From Ornithinibacillus massiliensis (GTDB lineage: Bacteria > Bacillota > Bacilli > Bacillales > Amphibacillaceae), in NCBI RefSeq assembly GCF_018310345.1, contig NZ_JAGXBY010000002.1:496001-560000 (forward strand): DNA of 64,000 nucleotides, given 5' to 3'. Both the position numbers and the translations under genes were made by a program. This document shows positions 17,636-26,966 of the stretch, piece by piece; positions within the stretch are counted from its first letter, which is position 1; each line of letters starts with the position of its first letter. A model generated the notes under the pieces. That model had not been told where the DNA came from. It saw only the letters and a list, made by a program, of their open reading frames with translations, and did no database searches.

Positions 17636-18229
17636 TTAGTTTAAGGAATTCATCATTTCCACCATAAAATCATATGTCATCGGACCGACTTTTCGCGGTA
17701 CTTGTATAACACCATCCGTACCAATAAAATAAGAAGTTGGAATCGTGTAAGCCATATAATTATCTGTCGTATCGTTATTTTTGTCAATTGCTACTGGAAA
17801 TGTGTAGCCATATTCATCAATAAAATCACGAACAGCAGATTCATTACGTTCTGAACCGGTGGCATTAATAGCTATAATCGTAATATCATCTCCATATTCT
17901 TCGTACAACTGCTGCATCTCAGGCATTTCCTCTTTACAAGGCGGACACCACGTCGCCCAGAAGTTAATCAGTACTTTTTTGCCCTTTAAATCTGAGAGCT
18001 TTACTACATCCCCATTTAATAACGGTAGTTCAAATTCTGGTGCCTGATCTCCGACATTTAAGCCGTTAGTACCAGGAGATACGATGGTTACGCCTTCAAC
18101 AGACGTGTCACCTGTTACATCGACTAAATTAGGACCAGATGTCTCTTTATTATTTAAATCCAATACGTTAATGACTAACGCAATACCTAGAGCTAGTAAG
18201 ATTGTAATACCTACAAACTTTTTTATCAT
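17636..18229 (-). CDS. yneN: Membrane-anchored thioredoxin-like protein (ResA/TlpA type)
   Basis: 197 residues: one N-terminal membrane segment (residues 5-24), a linker, and a TlpA/ResA thioredoxin domain with active site NFWATWCPPCKEEMP near residue 92 and cis-Pro region YTIPTSYFIG. It probably acts outside the membrane as a thiol reductase, perhaps in cytochrome c maturation, since ccdA-ccdC lie a few kb away. B. subtilis yneN occupies the same place beside citB. Its own substrate is unknown. Confidence 0.87.
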   Translation of the reverse strand: MIKKFVGITILLALGIALVINVLDLNNKETSGPNLVDVTGDTSVEGVTIVSPGTNGLNVGDQAPEFELPLLNGDVVKLSDLKGKKVLINFWATWCPPCKEEMPEMQQLYEEYGDDITIIAINATGSERNESAVRDFIDEYGYTFPVAIDKNNDTTDNYMAYTIPTSYFIGTDGVIQVPRKVGPMTYDFMVEMMNSLN

Positions 18230-18396
18230 TAGTTAAACTCCCAACATTATGTATTCCATCTCTGCTATCTATGCTTATAGTATACAATCTTAGCTAAAAT
18301 AATAAAGAAATAAACCTATCTGTCAAAGAGATTTCACAAATACAACTATTTCGTACGTCGTTATTTGACATATAATACATTTTATCCATGTAAAAA

Positions 18397-18415
18397 CGAG
18401 CCCCAAAGGAGCTCG
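18397..18415 (-). terminator. Terminator of citB
   Basis: A GC-rich stem (CGAGCTCC with GGGGCTCG on the minus strand) around TTT, followed by TTTTTA, 12 bp past the citB stop. Confidence 0.85.
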
Positions 18416-18427
18416 CTTTCTTGAGTA

Positions 18428-21136
18428 TTAGGCTAGTTTATTACGTAATACCATTTGTAGGATACCACCATGACGGTAGTAATCAATTTCAACTTCACTA
18501 TCGAAGCGTACTACAGCTTTGAATTCAGTTGTTTTACCATTTTCATCTGTAGCAGTAACCTTTACAAGGTCATGAGGTTTAACATCTTCACCAATTTCTA
18601 GATTGAATGTTTCTTTACCTGTTAGACCTAACTTTTCAGCATTTTGACCTTTTTCAAATTCTAATGGAAGTACTCCCATCATAACAAGGTTAGAACGGTG
18701 AATACGCTCAAAGCTTTCCGCAATAACCATCTTAATACCTAGAAGGTTAGTACCTTTCGCTGCCCAGTCACGAGAAGATCCCATACCATAATCTTTGCCA
18801 GCTAGAATAACTAAACCAGTACCTTCTTCTTGATACTTCATCGCCGCATCATAGATTGGCATGATTTCGCCTGTTGGCCAGTAGGTTGTATAACCACCTT
18901 CAGTACCTGGTGCAATCTGGTTACGAATTCGGATATTCGCAAATGTACCACGCATCATGACTTCATGGTTACCACGACGGGAACCATAAGAGTTGAAGTT
19001 TCTTGGTGAAACTTCTTTTTCTTGTAAGTAAAGTCCTGCAGGCATATCTTTAGCAATTGCTCCAGCAGGTGAAATATGGTCAGTCGTTACCGAGTCACCA
19101 AATTTACCAATAACACGTAGGTTGTTTAAAGGTTTTACAGTACCTGCATTTTTGGATAACCCTTCAAAGAATGGAGGGTTTTGAATGTAAGTAGAATCTT
19201 CATCCCACTCGAATAACGGTTCATCAGTTGTATCGATTTCGTTCCACTTCTCGTTAGAATTGAATACATTCTCATACTCTTTACGGAAGATTTCTGGATT
19301 AACGACACGATTAACCTCATTCTTAATCTCTTCCATTGATGGCCAAATATCATTTAAATAAATTGGTTCACCATCTGCATCTGTACCGATAGCATCTTTA
19401 GCTAAGTCGACATCTACTGTGCCAGCAAGTGCATAAGCAACTACTAATGGTGGTGAAGCTAGGTAGTTTGCTTTTACTAATGGATGAATTCGACCTTCAA
19501 AGTTACGGTTACCAGATAATACAGATGCAACCGTTAAGTCATTGCTTGCAATTGCTTCTTCAATTTCAGGTAAAAGCGGTCCTGAGTTACCGATACATGT
19601 AGTACAACCATACCCAACTAGGCTAAATCCTAATTTATCTAGGTACGGCATTAAACCAGCATCTTCTAAGTAACGCGTTACAACTTTTGAACCTGGTGCT
19701 AGAGAAGTTTTTACATAAGCCGGTACTTCCAAGCCTTTTTCAACTGCTTTCTTAGCAAGTAATCCAGCACCTAACATAACATATGGGTTAGATGTATTGG
19801 TACAAGAAGTGATTGCTGCAATTGCAATAGAACCGGTTTTCATCACGGTCTCTTTACCATTTGAAAGCTTAATGGTTACTTCTTTATCAAACTCTGATTT
19901 ATCTAGTCCAAAGCCTTGGTTACCTTGTGGTGCCGTAATTGCCTTATTGAATTCTTCTTTCATTTTAGAAAGTGGAATCAAGTCTTGCGGACGTTTAGGA
20001 CCAGAAAGGTTTGGTTCTAATTCTGACAAGTTAATTTCAACAACCTCAGTATATTCAGGATCCGTTACTTCAGGTGAATACCATAGGTCATTTTCTTTAC
20101 AATACTTTTCAACTAATTTAATATGCTCTTCACTACGTCCAGTTAAGCGTAGGTAGTTAAGTGCTTCTTCATCTACTGGGAAGAATCCACAAGTAGCACC
20201 ATATTCTGGAGCCATGTTAGAAATAGTCGCACGGTCTGCAAGCGGCATATCTTTTAGACCTGGACCAAAGTATTCTACAAATTTACCAACTACATTACGC
20301 TCACGAAGTACTTGAGTAACTTTAAGTGCTAAGTCTGTAGCAGTAGTTCCTTGTGGGAAGCTGCCAGTAAATTTAACACCAATTACTTCTGGTTGTGGGA
20401 AGTATGAAGGTTGGCCAAGCATTCCTGCTTCTGCTTCAATACCACCTACACCCCAACCTAGTACACCTAGCCCGTTAATCATAGTAGTATGTGAGTCAGT
20501 ACCTACTAATGTATCAGGAAATGCATCATACTCACCATTTCCATTTTCTACTTCATGAACTACATTGGCAATGTACTCTAAGTTTACTTGGTGAACAATC
20601 CCAGTTGCTGGTGGTACTGCACGATAGTTATCAAATGCTTTTTGAGCCCAATGTAAGAACTCATAGCGCTCCCCATTACGTTTGAATTCTAAATCCATAT
20701 TTGCTTGTAATGCACTTGGAGAACCATATTGATCGACTTGAACTGAGTGGTCAATTACTAAATCAACCGGTACCTCTGGGTTAATTTGTTCAGGCTTTCC
20801 ACCTAAATCTACCATCGCTTTACGTAAAGAAGCTAAGTCAACTACTGCAGGTACTCCTGTGAAGTCCTGTAGGATAACACGTGACGGTTTAAAAGGGACA
20901 TCTACCCCTTTACCATCTTTTGTTCCCCATTTTACTAATCCTTTTACATGATCATCATTAATTACACGGCCATCGTATTGACGTACGAGAGATTCTAGAA
21001 GAACACGAATAGAAAATGGTAATCTATCAATTTTGCCTAAGCCAGATTCTTCTAATGCTTTAAGCTGATAGTAGTTATAAGACTTACCATTAAGTTCGAA
21101 TTTCTTCTTTGCATTGAAGACACTATTCTCCCCCAT
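18428..21136 (-). CDS. citB: Aconitate hydratase
   Basis: 902 residues of the aconitase/IRP family. The [4Fe-4S] ligands are Cys in [11 protein letters not shown] and the pair in [14 protein letters not shown]; the swivel domain includes [15 protein letters not shown]. It interconverts citrate and isocitrate, and in Bacillus the apoprotein also binds RNA. Two in-frame ATGs lie 6 bases apart. The inner one (21136) has AAAGGGG at 9 bases, whereas the outer is too close. A cre-like site lies about 75 bp upstream, in line with carbon control of citB. It is monocistronic with its own terminator. Confidence 0.96.
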   Translation of the reverse strand: MGENSVFNAKKKFELNGKSYNYYQLKALEESGLGKIDRLPFSIRVLLESLVRQYDGRVINDDHVKGLVKWGTKDGKGVDVPFKPSRVILQDFTGVPAVVDLASLRKAMVDLGGKPEQINPEVPVDLVIDHSVQVDQYGSPSALQANMDLEFKRNGERYEFLHWAQKAFDNYRAVPPATGIVHQVNLEYIANVVHEVENGNGEYDAFPDTLVGTDSHTTMINGLGVLGWGVGGIEAEAGMLGQPSYFPQPEVIGVKFTGSFPQGTTATDLALKVTQVLRERNVVGKFVEYFGPGLKDMPLADRATISNMAPEYGATCGFFPVDEEALNYLRLTGRSEEHIKLVEKYCKENDLWYSPEVTDPEYTEVVEINLSELEPNLSGPKRPQDLIPLSKMKEEFNKAITAPQGNQGFGLDKSEFDKEVTIKLSNGKETVMKTGSIAIAAITSCTNTSNPYVMLGAGLLAKKAVEKGLEVPAYVKTSLAPGSKVVTRYLEDAGLMPYLDKLGFSLVGYGCTTCIGNSGPLLPEIEEAIASNDLTVASVLSGNRNFEGRIHPLVKANYLASPPLVVAYALAGTVDVDLAKDAIGTDADGEPIYLNDIWPSMEEIKNEVNRVVNPEIFRKEYENVFNSNEKWNEIDTTDEPLFEWDEDSTYIQNPPFFEGLSKNAGTVKPLNNLRVIGKFGDSVTTDHISPAGAIAKDMPAGLYLQEKEVSPRNFNSYGSRRGNHEVMMRGTFANIRIRNQIAPGTEGGYTTYWPTGEIMPIYDAAMKYQEEGTGLVILAGKDYGMGSSRDWAAKGTNLLGIKMVIAESFERIHRSNLVMMGVLPLEFEKGQNAEKLGLTGKETFNLEIGEDVKPHDLVKVTATDENGKTTEFKAVVRFDSEVEIDYYRHGGILQMVLRNKLA

Positions 21137-21209
21137 TTTCATAAACCCCTTTCAAAACGGAATTCTCTAGATTTGGAACGTTTACTAAGATAACATAATT
21201 TCAACTACA

Positions 21210-21223
21210 CATAAGCGCTTCCA
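21210..21223 (-). promoter_or_regulatory. cre-like site (CcpA) upstream of citB
   Basis: On the minus strand TGGAAGCGCTTATG has the palindromic AAGCGCTT core of catabolite-responsive elements but departs from the consensus TGNAANCGNTNNCA at its last two bases. Carbon repression of citB via CcpA/CcpC is known in B. subtilis. A CcpC dyad was not identified. Confidence 0.45.
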
Positions 21224-21260
21224 AAGTCTATTAGTTTTCTTACATACTCATCTTAAATGA

Positions 21261-21296
21261 AAATCGAGTATAAAACAATTGTTTCATACTCGATTT
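21261..21296 (-). terminator. Terminator of the PAS kinase gene
   Basis: A long stem AAATCGAGTAT..AAAC/GTTT..ATACTCGATTT closed by AATT is followed on the minus strand by TTTTCATTT. It lies between the kinase 3' end and the citB promoter and shields citB. Confidence 0.75.
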
Positions 21297-21393
21297 ACTA
21301 TACAAAAATCTTATTCAAGGTGATAAGCATTACTTATACACAAGTTCGAATTAATTTCCTACTTAATTATATCAATAGCAGTAACAATGAGTC

Positions 21394-22509
21394 CTATTTT
21401 GGGAAAATAATCCGAAATGTACTCCCTTTAATTTCATTTTGTAAGATTTCTAACTTTGCATTATGTCTTTCCAATAATTGCTTTGTAATCATTAAACCTA
21501 GTCCAGTACCTTGCTGTTTAGTAGTGAAGAACGGTTCACCTAGCTTATGGATAACTTCTTCATCTATGCCTGGCCCTTCATCGACTATGTCAATCTTAAT
21601 CTCATCAGCCATATCCTTTAGTATTACCGTAATCTTTCCAGCTTCCTCCATTGCCTCAATTGCATTCTTAATAATATTGATTAGTACTTGTTTTATCTGG
21701 GATTTATCACAATAGATAAATTGTTCATCCCCAATTATTTCTATTAATATATTTTTCAGATTTGCTTGGGGTTTAAGTAATTCCATTACATCTTTGATCA
21801 TTTGTAAGATAGATTCTTGCTTCTTATTATCTGTAAGCGGTTTGGAAATAAACAACAGCTCTGATGTAATAGTTTCCATTTTTTCAATCTCATCAATCAT
21901 AATCTTATAATATACATCTTTGCGATTTACCCCAGCCTGTAGTAATTGAAGAAACCCTTTAATGGATGTTAGCGGATTTCTAATTTCATGCGCAATACCA
22001 GCTGCTAGTTGACCGGCAATAGACATTTTTTCTGAACGAATCATCATTTCCTCGGTTTCTTTTTTTTCTGTAATATCTCTTGTCGTGCAAATATAGAGAT
22101 GTTCCCCAGTTGTTGGATCGGTAATTTTTGCAACTTTAACTTCACACCATATGTATTTTTGATCATAATTAACGATATGTACATTAAAGGTTTGGTTTGT
22201 AAACGTGTCTTGATTAAAATCCTTCTTTATGTATGCAACATCTTCAGGAAGTATAAAATCCTGAAAAGATTTACCTACTAATTCTCTAGGTTTTAAACCG
22301 AGTATATGTTCAATCGATTTTGAAAAATATAGACCTATACCTCTACTATCCCATAAAGAGAAAAACTCATTACTATTTTGCTCTATCCAATCTGTGATAA
22401 ACTCTGGTAACATATGAAGACTATCCGTTTCTGATAATACGCTTTCAAAAGGGCTGATTACCACTGCTGAATTTTGCTCTATACTGTCTTTATTTGATTC
22501 TTTCTCCAT
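21394..22509 (-). CDS. PAS-domain sensor histidine kinase, sporulation-kinase-like
   Basis: 371 residues, no membrane segment. One PAS domain (about 40-150, ending in TRDITEKKE) is followed by HisKA with the H-box GIAHEIRNPLTSIKGFLQLL (phospho-His near residue 174) and HATPase_c with N-box IIKNAIEAM, DEGPGI and FFTTKQQGTGLGL. The layout resembles cytosolic KinA/KinE-type kinases that feed the Spo0F phosphorelay. No response regulator is adjacent, which also fits an orphan phosphorelay kinase. The signal is unknown. It lies between citB and yneK, where B. subtilis has the sspO/sspP/cotM genes, which I do not find here. Confidence 0.82.
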   Translation of the reverse strand: MEKESNKDSIEQNSAVVISPFESVLSETDSLHMLPEFITDWIEQNSNEFFSLWDSRGIGLYFSKSIEHILGLKPRELVGKSFQDFILPEDVAYIKKDFNQDTFTNQTFNVHIVNYDQKYIWCEVKVAKITDPTTGEHLYICTTRDITEKKETEEMMIRSEKMSIAGQLAAGIAHEIRNPLTSIKGFLQLLQAGVNRKDVYYKIMIDEIEKMETITSELLFISKPLTDNKKQESILQMIKDVMELLKPQANLKNILIEIIGDEQFIYCDKSQIKQVLINIIKNAIEAMEEAGKITVILKDMADEIKIDIVDEGPGIDEEVIHKLGEPFFTTKQQGTGLGLMITKQLLERHNAKLEILQNEIKGSTFRIIFPK

Positions 22510-22761
22510 TGGATCCGCCCCTTTACTACAAAATTCTTACAATCTCACAAGCTTACTATACTATATGTTGATATTTATCCAAATATGAAAGTTGTTTAAA
22601 AAGTAAACTATAATTATAATAATATTAGCATAGATAATTATTAAAAGTAATAAGTTTATCAGAATTTTAACGCTTAGTAGTAAAATTACATAACTGCTAC
22701 CTATAATTCAACTAAATTTTGATACGATAGTAAAGTAAAATGAAGGAAAAAGGTGGATATT

Positions 22762-23229
22762 ATGTCATATTTTATAGTGTTTTGGGGATTTTTTATGATT
22801 GGATTTATGGCAATCGGTGGATACTTTATGTTCCGCAAATTCTTAAAACAGCTTCCAAAAGAAGATGGAAAATCCATGATGGATTGGGAGCTCCATTATA
22901 TAGAGAAGTCGAAGCATATGTGGAATCAAGAAGAGAAAGATCTACTTGAGGAGTTGGTCTCCCCCGTCCCTGAATTATTCCGAGATGTAGCTAGGCAAAA
23001 AATTGCTAGTAAAATAGGGCAAGTGGCGCTTGAACAAGGGATGAGTAAAATTAATCAGGATGTTGTCATCGAAGGATATATTCTCGCAACACCAAAGCGA
23101 GATCATAAATTCTTACGAAAAAAATTAAAAGAAAAACAAATCGATGTATCTCCATATGAACATCTATTTAAACGATCTAAAGAGGATTATAGAACGAACT
23201 GGCAAGCTAGTTATAAGAAAAGCCAATAA
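22762..23229 (+). CDS. yneK: DUF2621 protein YneK
   Basis: 155 residues: an N-terminal membrane span (residues 2-22) followed by a soluble, charged domain (SPVPELFRDVARQKIASKIG, EGYILATPKRDHKFLRKKLK). Size and position beside ccdC match B. subtilis YneK. The function is unknown to me. The ATG at 22762 has AAAGGTGG at the right distance, so an in-frame GTG 9 bases upstream is not needed. It converges on ccdC and shares its terminator. Confidence 0.82.
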   Translation: MSYFIVFWGFFMIGFMAIGGYFMFRKFLKQLPKEDGKSMMDWELHYIEKSKHMWNQEEKDLLEELVSPVPELFRDVARQKIASKIGQVALEQGMSKINQDVVIEGYILATPKRDHKFLRKKLKEKQIDVSPYEHLFKRSKEDYRTNWQASYKKSQ

Positions 23230-23285
23230 GTATAGTGTGAAGTGCTAGAGAATTAGATGTCGATGAACAATACGTTTCGAATAAG

Positions 23286-23317
23286 AAAGGTGCCCTCAAG
23301 AAGATGAAGGCACCTTT
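23286..23317. terminator. Bidirectional terminator between yneK and ccdC
   Basis: The 9-bp perfect stem AAAGGTGCC/GGCACCTTT is followed on the plus strand by a T-rich tail. Codons for the last residues of CcdC lie inside the stem, so the structure overlaps the gene. Confidence 0.8.
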
Positions 23318-23775
23318 AATTCTTTTTCTAATTGTTTATACTTATATAACATCGCTAGTCTCCAACTACCAAGCATGCCAAAAGCTAATAAGAAAAACAT
23401 TCCGCTTGTTTCTCCTAATGTAATTGTTCCTCCTAATGCAATCTTTAAAATTAATCTGGCTATCAGTAAGCCAACTAATATAAATATAAAGGCTTTGGAA
23501 GGAATCAAATATATTCTATCATTTCGTATTTCAAAGTTAGAGGTTTTGATAAGAAAAATCGAGAAAACAACTCCAACAGTAAGGGCTTCTAATACTTGAA
23601 TCCACTTTATCTGAAACTCTGGGAAAAGAAACATCAATGCCCCAGTACTCATAAACAAAGGTGGTAAAATAATTCTTTTTACAGAAGCGGGCTTTCTGGA
23701 TGCTTTTAAGCGAACAACAATCATGACAGAAGCCATCACAAATGCTACAACTGTACTTGCTATTATCCAAAACAT
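23296..23775 (-). CDS. ccdC: Cytochrome c biogenesis protein CcdC
   Basis: 159 residues with about five hydrophobic segments (FWIIASTVVAFVMASVMIVV, IILPPLFMSTGALMFLF and others). It corresponds to B. subtilis CcdC/YneJ, encoded with ccdA and the regulator-like ccdB but not required for cytochrome c there. Order ccdA-(mrpB-like)-ccdB-ccdC is kept. Its 3' end lies in the terminator. Confidence 0.87.
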   Translation of the reverse strand: MFWIIASTVVAFVMASVMIVVRLKASRKPASVKRIILPPLFMSTGALMFLFPEFQIKWIQVLEALTVGVVFSIFLIKTSNFEIRNDRIYLIPSKAFIFILVGLLIARLILKIALGGTITLGETSGMFFLLAFGMLGSWRLAMLYKYKQLEKELKVPSSS

Positions 23776-23801
23776 AGTAACACTCTTTCCCGGTGTATAG
23801 A

Positions 23802-24173
23802 TTAGCTTGTAATGTGTGATAATACGCGATTAACCGTCTCCAACACACGGTGTTCATCGAATGGTTTTACGATAAAGTCTTTTGCCCCTAATTCTATCGC
23901 TTCTACAACCACTTTCTGATGCCCCATCGCTGAGCAAACAAGAATGGAAGCATTCGAATCAATCTTCATTATTTCTTTGATAGCTTCGATACCATTCATA
24001 ATCGGCATGGTAATATCCATAATAACTAAATCAGGTTTTTCCTTTAAGAAAAGTGATATTGCTTCCTTCCCATTCTCTGCTTCCCCTACAACATCATGGT
24101 TATCCTTGGTTAGAATCGATTGAAGAGTCGTGCGCATAAATTTAGCATCATCAACTACCAAAATTCTTGCCAT
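23802..24173 (-). CDS. ccdB: CheY-like response regulator CcdB (YneI)
   Basis: A 123-residue stand-alone receiver domain. Acidic residues are in VVDDAKFM, the phospho-acceptor Asp is in DLVIMDITMP (residue 54), Thr/Ser in CSAMGH and Lys in FIVKPFD. There is no output domain. In B. subtilis it is yneI/ccdB, located in the ccdA operon though not needed for cytochrome c synthesis. Which kinase feeds it is unknown; an orphan PAS kinase lies 1.3 kb away. Confidence 0.88.
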   Translation of the reverse strand: MARILVVDDAKFMRTTLQSILTKDNHDVVGEAENGKEAISLFLKEKPDLVIMDITMPIMNGIEAIKEIMKIDSNASILVCSAMGHQKVVVEAIELGAKDFIVKPFDEHRVLETVNRVLSHITS

Positions 24174-24199
24174 TTAACAAATCCCCCAATTATATAAAA

Positions 24200-24637
24200 T
24201 CAAACTTCTGCTTTTGTATCATTTGCTATATTTATTATAATTGTTACGGTTACACCTACTACTGTTAAATACACTCCCAAGTCAAACAACATTGCAGTCG
24301 CTAGTTCCACTTCCCCAAATATAGGAAATTCAAAGTAACCAAATGTATGTGATAAAAATGGAACATCAAATAAGAATGAACCTACACCTGTTAAGAATGC
24401 AACTAACAATCCGACTGAAATCAGCGCTCGAAAATTAATTGGCAATATTTTGTTTACAAAATCAATACCATATGCCATATATAGTAATACTACAGCTGCT
24501 GCTGTAACAAGGCCACCAATAAATCCACCACCTGGAGAGTTATGACCTGCAAAAAACAAATATACAGAAAACCCTAGCAGTATAAAGGCAATAAGTGCAG
24601 TTGCAGTTTGTAAAATTAAGTTATTGGGTTTGCTCAA
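24200..24637 (-). CDS. Orphan MnhB/MrpB-like antiporter subunit
   Basis: 145 residues with four membrane spans and the MrpB signature LFFAGHNSPGGGFIGGLVTA near residue 30. MrpB is normally one of seven subunits of the Mrp Na+/H+ antiporter and is not known to work alone. No other mrp gene is near, and B. subtilis has nothing here between ccdA and ccdB. TTG at 24637 (AAGGA 10 bases before) is preferred over a GTG that overlaps the ribosome site. It may be a duplicated subunit or have a new role with CcdA. Confidence 0.82.
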   Translation of the reverse strand: MSKPNNLILQTATALIAFILLGFSVYLFFAGHNSPGGGFIGGLVTAAAVVLLYMAYGIDFVNKILPINFRALISVGLLVAFLTGVGSFLFDVPFLSHTFGYFEFPIFGEVELATAMLFDLGVYLTVVGVTVTIIINIANDTKAEV

Positions 24638-24691
24638 AAATAACACTTCCTTATGTAGAATCTATAGGTATTATAATAATATAGTTTACCG

Positions 24692-25396
24692 TTAAAATCC
24701 ATTGAAACCTATCCAACCAGCTAAGAAAGCAGTGAGTTTCGTCATCCAATCAAAAAATAGGGCAATACCTAAAGCAATCATAATATAACCGCCGACTTTA
24801 ACTAATTTATGGCTATTCCGTTTAATCCAACCTAATTTCCCAATAAAGAAGGAAAGGACAAGGAATGGGACTGAAAAACCTAAAATATATGCAATCATCA
24901 TCACCATACCTTTACTAGGATCGGTTGCAGTTAATGTAAATACTACTGCTAGTATAGGTCCTGTACAAGGTGTCCACCCTAATGAGAAGGCAAACCCAAT
25001 TAAGGCAGAACCTAAAAAGCCTGACGGACGGTTTTTAAAAGTTACCTTCCTATCCTTCATTAAAAACTTAAAATTTAAAATACCGACAATGACAAGTCCA
25101 AAAAATATAATTAATAAAGCACCCACTTGTCTTATTATATCCTTATAAGTCAAAAGAAATTGAGCTATAGAGGAAGTCACAAATCCAAAAATAATAAAAA
25201 TACTAGAAAATCCGATTAAAAAGCATATCGTATGAATAATACTATTACGATTTAACATTTTATGGTCATCTTTTATTTCACTAACACTCATTCCTGTTAT
25301 GTATGATAAAAATGCCGGGTAAAGTGGTAATACACATGGAGAAATAAAAGAAAGAAATCCAGCACCAAATGCAAGAAAAATATTTATCTCAGACAT
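24692..25396 (-). CDS. ccdA: Thiol-disulfide transporter CcdA
   Basis: 234 residues with six membrane spans of the DsbD/CcdA transmembrane family. The paired redox cysteines are in FISPCVLPLYPAF and LGWTPCTGPILAVV. It carries reducing power across the membrane to extracytoplasmic thioredoxins (ResA-like) for cytochrome c and spore maturation. AGGAGG precedes the ATG. In an element-free chromosome it would lie next to yneF, which has been moved 15 kb away by the insertion. Confidence 0.93.
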   Translation of the reverse strand: MSEINIFLAFGAGFLSFISPCVLPLYPAFLSYITGMSVSEIKDDHKMLNRNSIIHTICFLIGFSSIFIIFGFVTSSIAQFLLTYKDIIRQVGALLIIFFGLVIVGILNFKFLMKDRKVTFKNRPSGFLGSALIGFAFSLGWTPCTGPILAVVFTLTATDPSKGMVMMIAYILGFSVPFLVLSFFIGKLGWIKRNSHKLVKVGGYIMIALGIALFFDWMTKLTAFLAGWIGFNGF

Positions 25397-25539
25397 ACTT
25401 AACCTCCTAATTTGCTTCTGCCATCCATTATATCAGATGGTTGACCAATTTATGCATCTGGAATTTGACAATTAGGTGGATAACCTATTGACAAAACTCT
25501 TATATGGTTAAAAGGATAATTATACTATCGCATGAAAAA

Positions 25540-25564
25540 ACCCCTACTAGGAATAGTACGGGGT
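25540..25564 (-). terminator. Terminator originally belonging to yneF
   Basis: The stem ACCCCGTACT/AGTAGGGGT is followed by TTTTTTC on the minus strand. It lies about 50 bp beyond the left copy of the yneF 3' end, the normal place for the yneF terminator before the insertion. It now also closes the element's last transcript. Confidence 0.75.
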
Positions 25565-25613
25565 ATCTTTGTGCAATGTATACTTGATTTTGTATAACAT
25601 GATTGCAGTATGC

Positions 25614-25673
25614 TATTTATCCATTTGATTATTCATTGCACGCATCATTTGATTGATTTTCTTCTGAGAAGGC
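25614..25673. repeat. Left attachment site (attL), copy of the yneF 3' end
   Basis: 60 bp identical to 40809-40868. It holds the last 19 codons of yneF but no start. The base just outside differs from the right copy, so the displaced gene end reads TAG where the present yneF ends in TAA. Confidence 0.9.
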
Positions 25674-25691
25674 AAAGAGATTAAAAACCTA

Positions 25692-25713
25692 AAACCTTGA
25701 TATAATAAGGTTT
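25692..25713 (-). terminator. Hairpin at the left end of the element
   Basis: The stem AAACCTT/AAGGTTT with an 8-base loop, followed on the minus strand by TAGGTTTTTAA, lies about 110 bp past the last element gene and just inside attL. It is a plausible terminator. Confidence 0.55.
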
Positions 25714-25823
25714 CTCTTACCTAACGAACCACTTTTTCTGTTAAGTAAAATATAGCATATAATGGTTAAATTGTCCAATATTTATAATTAGAGAGGTTAA
25801 GTTTCTTCCTATTAAATATTTCA

Positions 25824-26414
25824 CTATATTGCCCAATCCATTGTAAATATACGTATCCCTTTTTGTAATAAGTTAATATCGACAATGTTATATGTATGAT
25901 TTATTACAGTATGTGTAGTATTCATTTTTATCTGTTCCGTCATATTATTATCAGGCATTATAACCTTAATACGAGTTTCTGGTAGGATGATTTTCCCACT
26001 AGATAAGGTAGGATTCCCCTCTTGATAAGCAATGCAAGGTAATTTCTCTATAACTTCTCGGGGTTCGTGCCCTGGAACATAAACAGGGTTATCCAGTTCG
26101 TCATAATGATCTATTACTCCCTCAGTCAAGTATGTAAAGGTAAATGTATTAGTCATTGGTCTTATTAGTGATTGATATTCAAATCCTTTTTTTGCTTGAA
26201 CATCGGAATAAACTAAGTAGATTACATCGTTATATTTCATTGTATCTCCACGCTTTATAGGGAAGTTAGTATGGATAATTCGATCATCAAAATTAGTTTC
26301 TATTTTACTTATTCCACGGCTAGATAGTAGAACTTTACGTGTGTTTGTTTCATCATTCAATTTGACAGGGACACCAAATTCATTAATCATAAAATTAAAA
26401 TCATGCTGCAACAT
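25824..26414 (-). CDS. Probable head-completion / connector protein of the element
   Basis: 196 residues, no membrane segment or known motif that I can name with certainty. The mix of beta-rich stretches (IIHTNFPIKRGDTMKYNDVI, IKMNTTHTVINHTYNIVDIN) and the ending ..GIRIFTMDWAI resemble phage minor capsid or head-closure proteins, which often finish with a statement of the coordinate system like this. It follows the 114-residue protein at 5-bp spacing and is the last gene before attL. Tail-adaptor function is inferred from the head module context. Confidence 0.45.
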   Translation of the reverse strand: MLQHDFNFMINEFGVPVKLNDETNTRKVLLSSRGISKIETNFDDRIIHTNFPIKRGDTMKYNDVIYLVYSDVQAKKGFEYQSLIRPMTNTFTFTYLTEGVIDHYDELDNPVYVPGHEPREVIEKLPCIAYQEGNPTLSSGKIILPETRIKVIMPDNNMTEQIKMNTTHTVINHTYNIVDINLLQKGIRIFTMDWAI

Positions 26415-26418
26415 CTAA

Positions 26419-26763
26419 TCACTCTCCAAACAACATAAAGAAGTTAGATTCATTTTGAAGTTGTTCGTCTGTTTTAAGCGTTCTAATTTTACGTTCCAGT
26501 TGGTCAATACGTGACATTAAATTTTCATGAAATTGTGAAATTGTCATGTCCTCATGCTTATAATTTTTCATCTGTTGAGGATTGTTGGCTAGTGACTCTA
26601 ATATAGATAAGGCCGATTGATATATTAATTTTTTTGAAGTTGCAGATTCTGGATTGTATGGCTCAAACGGTTGTAGGTTGTTTTCTTGTAAATAGATGGT
26701 TAATTCGCTTTGATCTAGTTGGATTCCCTTTGTTTCCATTTCAAGACGTTGTAAATTGTTCAT
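26419..26763 (-). CDS. Small phage-type connector-like protein
   Basis: 114 residues. The N half is acidic (ELTIYLQENNLQPFEPYNPE) and the C half is helical (ENLMSRIDQLERKIRTLKTD). The helical bundle plus its place after portal and before the connector-like gene suggests a head-tail connector of the gp6/gp15 kind, but I cannot prove it. The ATG at 26763 has AGGAG 7 bases upstream; a longer frame to 26799 runs into a terminator stem. Confidence 0.45.
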   Translation of the reverse strand: MNNLQRLEMETKGIQLDQSELTIYLQENNLQPFEPYNPESATSKKLIYQSALSILESLANNPQQMKNYKHEDMTISQFHENLMSRIDQLERKIRTLKTDEQLQNESNFFMLFGE

Positions 26764-26793
26764 TTCATCACTCCTTAATTTTGGCAATAAAAA

Positions 26794-26813
26794 AGACACC
26801 CAATTGAGTGTCT
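26794..26813 (-). terminator. Terminator between the cargo pair and connector genes
   Basis: The stem AGACAC/GTGTCT with closing CAATTG pairs is followed by TTTTTT on the minus strand, in the 26764-26966 gap. It implies that the two genes upstream (248 and 113 residues) form their own transcript, apart from the connector pair. Confidence 0.75.
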
Positions 26814-26966
26814 ATAAATAGATCCGAATGAGAATAGTTTAAGCATGATAAATTCAATAATTTCCCCATCTTTATGGATAAATCAAAATATTATTCACAC
26901 GCAACTTTATGAGAATTTACAAAGAGTATTAGTTAGAAATCTTTTCAACCCTTCTCCCCTCTCTAA

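Noticed and set aside
21257..21715. Plus-strand frame of 152 codons opposite the PAS kinase
   Set aside because: It starts in a terminator hairpin and runs antisense to the kinase ATPase domain.
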